A stretch of 7,003 nucleotides of DNA from DATGHS01 sp035307785. GTDB lineage: Bacteria; Planctomycetota; Planctomycetia; Gemmatales; Gemmataceae. The stretch lies in NCBI GenBank assembly GCA_035307785.1, contig DATGHS010000003.1, forward strand, positions 1 to 7,003, written 5' to 3'. A program made the position numbers and the translations under genes. The notes beneath the pieces are model-generated. The model worked only from the letters and a program-made list of their open reading frames with translations. It made no database searches and was not told the origin of the DNA. Positions 1 to 5,399 of this stretch are shown one piece after another. Each line of letters starts with the position of its first letter. Within the stretch, counting starts at the first letter, position 1.

Positions 1-2497
1 CGTTGACGACGGCTTTCCACTCACACTCGTAGGTGTCTACCTGGTGCTGCATCTGCGCTTCCAGCTCCGCGCAAATACCGAGGCGATCGTTTATGATGAC
101 GTCTTTCAAGTACTCGATGCCGCCTTCGAGCTTTTCGAGCCAAACGGAAGTGCGCGTCAGCCGGTCGGCCGTTTTGGTGTAGTACATCAGGAAGCGGTCG
201 ATGTATTTGATGCAAGTCTCTTCATCGATGTCGGCCGCCAGCAGGTCGGCATGGCGCGGCTTGGCGCCGCCGTTGCCGCAAACGTATAAGTTGTAGCCGT
301 TCTCGGTCGCCACGAGTCCGAAGTCCTTACCCTGGGCCTCGGCACACTCCCGCACGCAGCCGGAGACCGCGGCTTTGAGCTTGTGCGGCGCGCGAAAGCC
401 CTTGTAGCGATTCTCGACTTGCACAGCAAAGGCCACGGAATCCTGCACGCCATAGCGGCACCAGCTAGTGCCGACGCAGCTTTTCACTGTGCGAATCGCC
501 TTGGCGTAGGCGTGACCGCTTTCGAGCCCAGCGGCGACCAGTTCTTCCCAGATGTCGGGTAACTGGTGAAGCTTCGCGCCGAACATATCAATGCGCTGGG
601 CGCCGGTGATTTTCGTGTACAGGCCGAATTTCTTGGCAATGCGGCCGATGGCCATGAGCTTGTCGGGCGTGATCTCGCCACCGGGGACTCGGGGCACGAC
701 CGAATACAGCCCGCCGCGCTGGATGTTCGCCAGGAAACGATCGTTCGTGTCTTGAAGCGTGGTGTGCTTCATGACGTTCTCGTTCCACAAACTGGCCAGA
801 ATGCTCGCGACGGCCGGCTTGCAAATCTCACAGCCGTTCCCTTTGCCGTGGCTCGCCAGAAGCTCGCCGAAAGATTTGATTTGCTTGATCTTGATGATCT
901 CGAACAACTCTTGTCGGGTAAACGCGAAATGCTCGCACAGATTATTGTTGAGCTTCTTGCCCGACTTTTTCATCTCGGCTTTGAACAGGTCGATCACCAG
1001 CGGCAAGCAACCGCCGCAGCCGGTGCCGGCCTTCGTGCATTTCTTCACGTCATCGACCGACGCCAGGCCTTTGTCGCGAATGCTCGAACAGATGGTTCCT
1101 TTGCTCACATTGTTGCAGGAGCACACCTGGGCTTCGTCGGGCATGGCATCGAGGGCGTTCAGCTTGGGAACACCGGGGGGGCCATAACTGGCCCCGCTCG
1201 CCAATAATTGGCCCGGCGGCATCGGCAGCGGTTTATCGCTCTTGGCGAAGGACAGCAGCGTACTGTAATCGGATGCATCGCCCACCAGAATCCCGCCCAG
1301 TAAGCGCGTGCCTTCATGGTTGAACAGCAGTTTTTTGTAGGTACCCTGGAACGGATCCTCATAGGTGATCGGCTTGGCCGTCTTGTCATCGGCAAAGGCG
1401 TTGCCGAAGCTGGCCACGTCCACGCCCATGAGCTTCAGCTTGGTCGACATATCGGCGCCAGTGAAGCGCCGCTCCTGGCCGGTGAGATTCGCCGCCGCAA
1501 TCTCGGCCATCTCGTAGCCCGGGGCCACCAGGCCGTAAATCATGTTGTTAAATAGCGCGACTTCACCGATGGCATAGATGCTCGGATCAGAGGTGCGCAA
1601 CTGCTCATCTACGACCACGCCGCCGCGCTGGCCGATGAGCAGGCCGCAATTGCGGGCCAAATCATCGCGCGGCTTGATGCCGGCCGAGACGACCACCATC
1701 TGCACATCGAGCCGGCCGCCGTCAGCGAAAACCATGCCTTCGACTTTGCCGTTGCCAATGATTTCCTTGGTGTTGGTGTTGACGTGGACCTCAACGCCTA
1801 GGGCGTTGATCTTGCCGACGAGCGCTTTCGAGCCGGCATCATCGATCTGCCGCGGCATCAAGCGCGGAGCAAACTCGACGACATGCGTTTCCAATCCCAA
1901 GTCGTAGGTGGCCTTGGCCGCTTCCAAGCCGAGGAGCCCGCCGCCGATGACCGCCGCCCTCTTCACCGACTTGCCATATTCGATGATCTGTTCCAAATCT
2001 TCGATGGTGCGATAAACGAAAACACCTTTCCGCTCAATGCCGGGGACCGGTGGCACAAACGGCGCCGAGCCGGTGGCCAGGATGATAATGTCGTAAGCGA
2101 TCTCGCGACCTTTTGAGGAACGCACCACGCGGTTGCTGCGGTCGATCTCGGTGGCCCGCTCGCCCACGAAGAGCTGAATCCCCTTTTGCGCGTACCATTC
2201 GGAAGTTGTAAGCGCGAGTTTCTCGGCCTGGCGATGCTCGAAGTACTTGGTGAGGTTGACGCGGTCGTAGGCCGGGCGCGACTCTTCACAGAAGGTGACG
2301 ATTTGATAATTGTGCACGGCATCGAATTCGGCCAGCTTCTCGCAGAAGCGGTGACCGACCATGCCGTTGCCAATGACAACGACCGTTTTTTGCCGTTGCT
2401 GGTTCACGTTACCACTCACGATTCGAGTTCGCAGTTTGTCGAGCGCGACGGCGACAGCATGCTGAGCTGTTTGGAGAGACGCTCGATCCGTTGCCAT
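1..2497 (-). CDS. nirB: NADH nitrite reductase, large subunit NirB (C-terminus cut by window edge)
   Basis: Cytoplasmic siroheme enzyme of nitrate/nitrite assimilation: it passes electrons from NAD(P)H through FAD and Fe-S centres to reduce nitrite to ammonium. The minus-strand frame is open for 832 codons with no frameshift and no stop before the edge; family members are usually about 800-850 residues, so only a short tail is missing. Domains seen, numbered from the ATG at 2497: FAD Rossmann motif GNGMVG (43-48); second dinucleotide motif VIGGGLLG (about 183-190); BFD-type [2Fe-2S] ligands C459, C461, C494, C497; a second BFD-like segment with NGCEICKP; and the siroheme/[4Fe-4S] ligands C674-x5-C680 and C714-x3-C718. 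All key cysteines are present, so the enzyme looks functional. Start: ATG 2497 follows directly on an in-frame TAG but has no Shine-Dalgarno. GTG 2419 would give 26 fewer residues and a family-typical N-terminus. A small subunit gene (nirD) could lie beyond the left edge; that is not seen. Confidence 0.96.
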   Translation of the reverse strand, partial: MATDRASLQTAQHAVAVALDKLRTRIVSGNVNQQRQKTVVVIGNGMVGHRFCEKLAEFDAVHNYQIVTFCEESRPAYDRVNLTKYFEHRQAEKLALTTSEWYAQKGIQLFVGERATEIDRSNRVVRSSKGREIAYDIIILATGSAPFVPPVPGIERKGVFVYRTIEDLEQIIEYGKSVKRAAVIGGGLLGLEAAKATYDLGLETHVVEFAPRLMPRQIDDAGSKALVGKINALGVEVHVNTNTKEIIGNGKVEGMVFADGGRLDVQMVVVSAGIKPRDDLARNCGLLIGQRGGVVVDEQLRTSDPSIYAIGEVALFNNMIYGLVAPGYEMAEIAAANLTGQERRFTGADMSTKLKLMGVDVASFGNAFADDKTAKPITYEDPFQGTYKKLLFNHEGTRLLGGILVGDASDYSTLLSFAKSDKPLPMPPGQLLASGASYGPPGVPKLNALDAMPDEAQVCSCNNVSKGTICSSIRDKGLASVDDVKKCTKAGTGCGGCLPLVIDLFKAEMKKSGKKLNNNLCEHFAFTRQELFEIIKIKQIKSFGELLASHGKGNGCEICKPAVASILASLWNENVMKHTTLQDTNDRFLANIQRGGLYSVVPRVPGGEITPDKLMAIGRIAKKFGLYTKITGAQRIDMFGAKLHQLPDIWEELVAAGLESGHAYAKAIRTVKSCVGTSWCRYGVQDSVAFAVQVENRYKGFRAPHKLKAAVSGCVRECAEAQGKDFGLVATENGYNLYVCGNGGAKPRHADLLAADIDEETCIKYIDRFLMYYTKTADRLTRTSVWLEKLEGGIEYLKDVIINDRLGICAELEAQMQHQVDTYECEWKAVVN

Positions 2498-2552
2498 CTA
2501 AAAAAGCAAACCTTGATCGGCGAAGTGCAATTTCGATGCCGGGAGGGCTTAC

Positions 2553-2603
2553 TCAGTAGACATTGAAGCCGTAACTGCTTGCCAATATGCATGTTATGTT
2601 CAT
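2553..2603 (-). CDS. possible leader peptide (uORF) upstream of nirB
   Basis: ATG at 2603 opens a 16-codon frame, MNITCILASSYGFNVY, ending in TGA at 2555-2553. A GGAG lies 8 bases upstream of the ATG, a better Shine-Dalgarno than nirB itself has. The stop is 55 bases before the nirB ATG, and a T6 run lies between them. If translated it could be an attenuator-type leader peptide, but it shows no run of a regulatory amino acid and I do not recognise it. A 16-codon frame with an SD can easily arise by chance, so the call is tentative. Confidence 0.22.
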   Translation of the reverse strand: MNITCILASSYGFNVY

Positions 2604-2621
2604 GATGAGATCTCCGTTCAA
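2593..2621 (-). promoter_or_regulatory. weak sigma-70-like promoter candidate for nirB
   Basis: On the minus strand TTGAAC (2621-2616) and CATAAC (2598-2593) are separated by 17 bases, each matching 4 of 6 consensus positions. It would place the transcript start about 90 bases upstream of the nirB ATG. It overlaps the start codon of the candidate uORF, so both cannot work in the simple way. Low confidence. Confidence 0.2.
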
Positions 2622-2706
2622 ACTTATTTGAAAGGATCTGCTGCATGGTTTGCGAGCATGATTTGCTGGCATACATGGCAGTGAATTGAGTTACGGCCCT
2701 CCTTTC

Positions 2707-2724
2707 TGATTTCGAATGAAATCA
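2707..2724. repeat. 7-bp hairpin over the stop codon of the transglutaminase-like gene
   Basis: TGATTTC (2707-2713) and GAAATCA (2718-2724) form a perfect 7-bp inverted repeat around a 4-base loop. On the minus strand it starts with the TGA stop of the upstream gene. The stem is AT-rich and a purine-rich stretch follows instead of a T tract, so it is not a standard intrinsic terminator. It may stabilise the 3' end of the message or be chance. Confidence 0.35.
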
Positions 2725-4731
2725 TCTCGGCTTATACTCCACCCATGTGGTCTCCACATTCTTGCCGGTCGGGATCGACCACGAAGTATCCTCCTTCGTG
2801 TTCGCGAACACATGGCGCGCTGTCCTGATCGCCCCGCCGCCCTCGCGCCAGGCGAATGTGACTTCGGTCTCGCCAGGCTGCGCGACGTCGTACACCAGAT
2901 GCGCCTCGGCGCGGCGATAGTTCTTGCCGCCGGTGTTGCGGAAGCGCACACGGACCGGGCCAGTTACGTTCTTCAACTCCACGTCGCCCCACGAGATGCT
3001 CTGGCTCCAGAAATCGGCCGGGTCGGGCGGCCGGCGGATGATCTCCCAGTCCTTTACCACGCTCTGCCAGCTTTTGCCGCCGTCGATCGAGCAATCGATG
3101 AAGTATTTCGCCGGCGTCGGCGGGCTGCTCGATGCCTGCCAGCCGGCCGCGCAGAGCCGAACTGCTTTTTCATGCCGCGGCGTGGCCAGTTCGAGCGTGA
3201 CCGTGTTGGAATCGAACTTGCCAGCTACAACGTGCGCCTGGGCTTGCGCCTTCGTCGGCCCGGCGGAGACAACGCCATATCCCGGCGAAGAGAATGTCAC
3301 CTTCGTGCCATCGTCTTTCAAGTGCGGGACCAGGCAAGCGTTGCACTGACACACCGTGCGCATGCTCAGACCCGTACCCGCCAGTTGCTTAGCACCGGCG
3401 TCGAAGCGAATCCGGTATTGCTGAAACCCTTTCACGAAATCGGTGAGGTCGAGGCCATCCTTGCAGGAGCCGACCGCTTGCCAGGTTGCGCCCTGATCGA
3501 CCGAAATGTTCGCCGGACAGGTCGCATTGCCCATCAAGACAAGACCGTTCTTCGCGCCGAGATCGTAAACGGCAAAACCCTTCTTGGTCGGATTGGCCGG
3601 CGTGCAGCCAATGACGAACGGCGTGTAAAACTCAAAGGTGACGTGCTTGTCCGATTCGTCGATCACGGCTTCTTTGTAGGAGCCATTCGCAAAGTCAGGC
3701 TTGTACGTGTACACGGCATTGCTGTAGCGCGCCTGCCCGGCGTGGTAGGGCGACGGCTGCTTCGAGTTGAACATCTTCTCGGGCTGATTCACCCAAGTCA
3801 GCGAGCGCTCGGGGCCCGGGATGCCGTCGGTCATATAGTTCAGACCCCAGTAGACGAAGGTCTTGCCGTCGTCGAGGCCGGGCTTTAGGTAACGGCGCAG
3901 GCTCTCGCCGGCCCGCAGATGAAACAACGGCGGCGGCCCGGCGTAGCCAGCTCTGTATTCAGCACTGGCGAACTGGTCGTATGCCGAGGGGTCACTGCGA
4001 TGCAGGCCGCCGATGAGCCAGCCATGCTGGCGCTCCGGTTTGAAGTTGGCATTCGTGAGCTTCTTCAAATCCTTCGCAATCTCGGGGATCGACAGCAGCC
4101 GGCTGCCGTCTTCGTTGAAGACGACGGTGCAAATGTCGTGGTCCAGCAGCGCCCATTTGCCGTTTCCATAGGCCCCGCCGGTGAGCCAGACCTCGAAGCT
4201 ATTGTGTCCGCTAACGCCGGTCACCCGGCTGCGGCACGGACCGAGCAGCGTGTCGAGTTCGGCCACCCATTGGGCATGCGTGGTGCCGCACAGGCCGAAG
4301 CCATAGGCGAACAGGCCAGTCCAGTATTCGTGATTCTTCCCGCCCTTGGCATAGCCATCGCCCCAATAATTCATCGACGCGTCTTCGCCGTGGTAGTAGT
4401 TGAGATTGCGCCAGTACCAACTGGCCAGCGCCTTGTCTTCGTCGGTCTTCACCTCGCGGCCGGTCACGCGCCTGTACAGTGCTGCCTGCGTGGCGAAGAG
4501 CCGATCAAACGAGGAACACGACAGCTCGCCGGGATACCAGGGATGATCGGTGCGAAGTTGTGGGGAGTTGCTTTGGGCGAAGGCTGAGTGCGGCAGCGCG
4601 ACCAAAATCGTTGCTACCACCAAGATCAAAACAACCCACTCTCGTTCCCACGCTCCGCGTGGGAACGCAAGGCGGAACGCTCTTGCGTCCAGTAGACTGT
4701 TTAGCTTCTTCCATCTCATCGTGTTGCCCAT
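2722..4731 (-). CDS. exported transglutaminase-like protein with C-terminal beta-rich regions
   Basis: 669 residues. The N-terminus has a charged region (1-32), a hydrophobic core (about 33-48) and an AFA|Q signal-peptidase-like site at 52/53, so export is predicted. Residues about 75-215 look like a transglutaminase/protease-fold core: C148 in GLCGTTHAQ, H176 in SGHNSFEVW and D197 in KWALLDHD, in the order and local contexts of the Cys-His-Asp triad. Residues about 360-669 appear beta-rich, with two BNR-like patches (SVDQGATW near 410, SIDGGKSW near 548) and a CQCNAC cluster at 461-466 that could form disulfides or bind metal. Substrate is unknown: protein cross-linking, peptidase or amidase activity are all possible. 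Start: ATG 4731 has GGGGAG 7 bases upstream and a promoter just beyond it. The frame stays open to 5142, but that extension lacks protein-like character and would cover the promoter. The signal-peptide N-region carries a palindromic repeat (4643-4687). Confidence 0.85.
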   Translation of the reverse strand: MGNTMRWKKLNSLLDARAFRLAFPRGAWEREWVVLILVVATILVALPHSAFAQSNSPQLRTDHPWYPGELSCSSFDRLFATQAALYRRVTGREVKTDEDKALASWYWRNLNYYHGEDASMNYWGDGYAKGGKNHEYWTGLFAYGFGLCGTTHAQWVAELDTLLGPCRSRVTGVSGHNSFEVWLTGGAYGNGKWALLDHDICTVVFNEDGSRLLSIPEIAKDLKKLTNANFKPERQHGWLIGGLHRSDPSAYDQFASAEYRAGYAGPPPLFHLRAGESLRRYLKPGLDDGKTFVYWGLNYMTDGIPGPERSLTWVNQPEKMFNSKQPSPYHAGQARYSNAVYTYKPDFANGSYKEAVIDESDKHVTFEFYTPFVIGCTPANPTKKGFAVYDLGAKNGLVLMGNATCPANISVDQGATWQAVGSCKDGLDLTDFVKGFQQYRIRFDAGAKQLAGTGLSMRTVCQCNACLVPHLKDDGTKVTFSSPGYGVVSAGPTKAQAQAHVVAGKFDSNTVTLELATPRHEKAVRLCAAGWQASSSPPTPAKYFIDCSIDGGKSWQSVVKDWEIIRRPPDPADFWSQSISWGDVELKNVTGPVRVRFRNTGGKNYRRAEAHLVYDVAQPGETEVTFAWREGGGAIRTARHVFANTKEDTSWSIPTGKNVETTWVEYKPR
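4643..4687. repeat. REP-like double palindrome inside a signal-peptide coding region
   Basis: CGTTCCCACG (4643-4652) and CGTGGGAACG (4658-4667) form a perfect 10-bp stem with a 5-base loop. A second stem follows: CGCAAG (4666-4671) with CTTGCG (4682-4687). The two-hairpin layout resembles, from memory, a palindromic repeat scattered in many copies through large bacterial genomes of several phyla, often mis-translated as peptides such as AFPRGAWER. Here it really is within a gene: it encodes about residues 15-30 of the exported transglutaminase-like protein, between the start and the hydrophobic core, without breaking the frame. Confidence 0.7.
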
Positions 4732-4738
4732 GTCAAAG

Positions 4739-4744
4739 CTCCCC
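4739..4744 (-). promoter_or_regulatory. Shine-Dalgarno deciding the start at 4731
   Basis: On the minus strand GGGGAG ends 7 bases before the ATG at 4731. This selects ATG 4731 over the in-frame ATG at 4719 and over the far upstream in-frame ATG at 5142. Confidence 0.7.
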
Positions 4745-4770
4745 AACTTCTGGCCGCTCGCAATGGCGGA

Positions 4771-4799
4771 ATGATAAACCGCGCCAACGCGCGCTTCAA
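4771..4799 (-). promoter_or_regulatory. sigma-70-type promoter for the transglutaminase-like gene
   Basis: On the minus strand TTGAAG (4799-4794; 4/6 of TTGACA) and TATCAT (4776-4771; 5/6 of TATAAT) are exactly 17 bases apart. The -10 ends 39 bases before the ATG at 4731, leaving a short leader containing the Shine-Dalgarno. The spacer holds a CGCG-CCAA-CGCG hairpin-like palindrome (4780-4791). Position and spacing fit well, though no start site is proven. Confidence 0.5.
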
Positions 4800-4834
4800 G
4801 GACGCGGTCGATTTTTCTTGCTCGGCATCGAAAT

Positions 4835-4883
4835 AGTGGCGCGCTCGTTGACTTTTTTTGACTTTGTGCGTTTGCGCGCCACT
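4835..4883. repeat. 10-bp perfect inverted repeat enclosing a TTGACTTT tandem pair
   Basis: AGTGGCGCGC (4835-4844) and GCGCGCCACT (4874-4883) are perfect reverse complements separated by 29 bases. Inside lie two copies of TTGACTTT, at 4848-4855 and 4858-4865, with a 10-bp period. The T run sits in the loop, not after a stem, so this is not an intrinsic terminator. It lies just upstream of the promoter at 4771-4799 and may be a regulator-binding site for that gene. Confidence 0.55.
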
Positions 4884-4951
4884 GTGGTTGCCGCCCTAAG
4901 CCATTGAATAGCCGTCGTTTGCGGTGTGGCCACGACGCCTTCGCACACCTG

Positions 4952-4969
4952 GTCGAAAAAAGTCGAAAA
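4952..4969. repeat. GTCGAAAA tandem pair
   Basis: GTCGAAAA occurs at 4952-4959 and 4962-4969, period 10. Its reverse complement, TTTTCGAC, resembles the TTGACTTT pair at 4848-4865 read on the other strand, so the two pairs form an imperfect inverted arrangement about 85 bp apart. Function unknown; a repeated regulator half-site is possible. Confidence 0.4.
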
Positions 4970-4990
4970 GCGAGTACATGGTCACAGCGA

Positions 4991-5008
4991 TTGACTCGGT
5001 CATTGACT
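4991..5008. repeat. TTGACT tandem pair
   Basis: TTGACT occurs at 4991-4996 and 5003-5008, period 12. With the copies at 4848 and 4858 this makes four plus-strand TTGACT hexamers in about 160 bp of non-coding sequence. TTGAC also resembles a -35 element, but I see no matching -10 at standard spacing downstream. Confidence 0.35.
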
Positions 5009-5057
5009 TGGGTATTGGTTCGATGCACGGCGATCTCCCGGCAGATTTTTTTACGGG

Positions 5058-5095
5058 TGTAGCATTCTGTTGCAGTTTTGTAGCACTGTGTAACA
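5058..5095. promoter_or_regulatory. four helically phased TGTWRCA heptamers (candidate operator array)
   Basis: TGTAGCA (5058-5064), TGTTGCA (5068-5074), TGTAGCA (5079-5085) and TGTAACA (5089-5095) are in direct orientation at steps of 10, 11 and 10 bp, so every copy faces the same side of the helix. Read on the minus strand the unit is TGYWACA. Such phasing is typical of cooperative protein-binding sites. The array lies mid-way between the divergent starts at 4731 and 5400. The TGTAG/CTACA core recalls BlaI/MecI half-sites, but those normally occur as inverted pairs, so that link is weak. Confidence 0.5.
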
Positions 5096-5211
5096 TCTCC
5101 CCGAGCAATCGAAATTCCAGCGGGCACAATCCGTTGCCGCAAAAGGGTACGATCCCGTTTGGGAATGTCAAACGAAGCGCGGAATTGGCGAGCGTCGGGC
5201 CGTCAGGCAGG

Positions 5212-5285
5212 CGTGGAAAGTGGGTGAGCGCGCGTGGGACAACTTCCACGGCGGGCTTACGCCGCGCGGCTCGCCGGGCTTGTTT
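5212..5285. repeat. GC-rich palindrome cluster, possible dispersed repeat
   Basis: Three nested or adjacent symmetries are visible: CGTGGAA (5212-5218) with TTCCACG (5244-5250); CGGCG (5249-5253) with CGCCG (5272-5276); and inside the latter the perfect palindrome GCCGCGCGGC (5261-5270). CTTGTTTT follows the last stem, which gives a terminator-like look on the plus strand, but no plus-strand gene ends here. The stretch looks like short dispersed palindromic elements of large genomes; copy number cannot be judged from this window. Confidence 0.35.
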
Positions 5286-5319
5286 TCCTGAAAAGCGGTA
5301 GCCTGCGCCGGAGTCTGGT

Positions 5320-5342
5320 CAATCATTCCGATACAATGATTG
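5320..5342. promoter_or_regulatory. 8-bp perfect inverted repeat, candidate operator/promoter of the 5400 gene
   Basis: CAATCATT (5320-5327) and AATGATTG (5335-5342) are perfect reverse complements around a 7-base spacer, ending 57 bases before the ATG at 5400. The right arm overlaps TACAAT (5332-5337), a 5/6 match to a -10 element, but no -35 is evident 16-18 bases upstream. A dimeric repressor or activator site over the core promoter would fit this layout. Confidence 0.4.
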
Positions 5343-5388
5343 TCGCCTCAACTCGTACCTCCGAGCTTTCGCAGCGGCCACATTATCC

Positions 5389-5392
5389 GGAG
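5389..5392 (+). promoter_or_regulatory. Shine-Dalgarno of the gene at 5400
   Basis: GGAG lies 7 bases upstream of the ATG at 5400 and supports this start. The encoded N-terminus is a credible signal peptide, which also fits. Confidence 0.65.
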
Positions 5393-5399
5393 TCTCACC

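Larger units (their letters stand above)
2498..2721 (-). other. nirB 5' leader / intergenic gap
   Basis: This 224-bp gap separates the transglutaminase-like gene from nirB, both on the minus strand. In minus-strand order it holds a purine-rich AAAGGAGGG (2697-2705) with no start codon at usable distance, a candidate 16-codon ORF (2553-2603), and a run of six T (2505-2500) that ends two bases before the nirB ATG. The 7-mer GCAAACC early in the leader (2653-2647) is complementary to GGTTTGC just before the T run (2512-2506), 134 bases apart, so long-range pairing is conceivable. I found no ANTAR-type double hairpin, no convincing sigma-54 site and no strong intrinsic terminator. The leader length suggests nirB has its own promoter here. 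Confidence 0.5.
4732..5399. other. divergent, repeat-rich intergenic region
   Basis: This 668-bp stretch separates the divergent starts at 4731 and 5400. It contains the promoter and Shine-Dalgarno of the minus-strand gene, the 10-bp inverted repeat with TTGACTTT pair, the GTCGAAAA and TTGACT pairs, the TGTWRCA array, a GC-rich palindrome cluster, and the inverted repeat and Shine-Dalgarno of the plus-strand gene. Short frames cross it on both strands, but none has a ribosome site, a recognisable motif or protein-like composition, so I call no gene here. A small non-coding RNA cannot be excluded. Confidence 0.6.

Noticed and set aside
566..1207. 213-residue plus-strand open frame
   Set aside because: It is antisense to the Fe-S and siroheme-domain coding part of nirB, where the minus-strand product is unmistakable.
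2576..2592. TTGGCAAG... as a sigma-54 promoter of nirB
   Set aside because: The -24-like TGGCA is present on the minus strand, but the required GC at the -12 position is missing at the right spacing.
2416..2676. 86-residue minus-strand frame overlapping the nirB leader
   Set aside because: It overlaps the nirB N-terminal coding region in another frame and is low-complexity in basic residues. The strong purine stretch upstream is over 20 bases from its ATG, too far to serve as its ribosome site.
2716..3888. 390-residue plus-strand open frame
   Set aside because: It lies antisense to the transglutaminase-like gene, has Arg/Ala-rich shadow composition, no ribosome site and no recognisable motif.
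4845..4873. T7 run as an intrinsic terminator
   Set aside because: The T run sits in the loop between the inverted arms, not after the stem, and no gene ends there.
2722..5142. 806-codon reading of the transglutaminase-like gene starting at ATG 5142
   Set aside because: The extra 137 residues are rich in Arg, Cys and Lys with no protein-like pattern, would bury the signal peptide internally, and overlap the promoter (4771-4799) and the repeat clusters. ATG 4731 has a Shine-Dalgarno and starts a proper export signal.
4924..5301. 125-residue plus-strand frame in the intergenic region
   Set aside because: It crosses the TGTWRCA array and the GC-rich palindromes, has no Shine-Dalgarno and no domain-like pattern.
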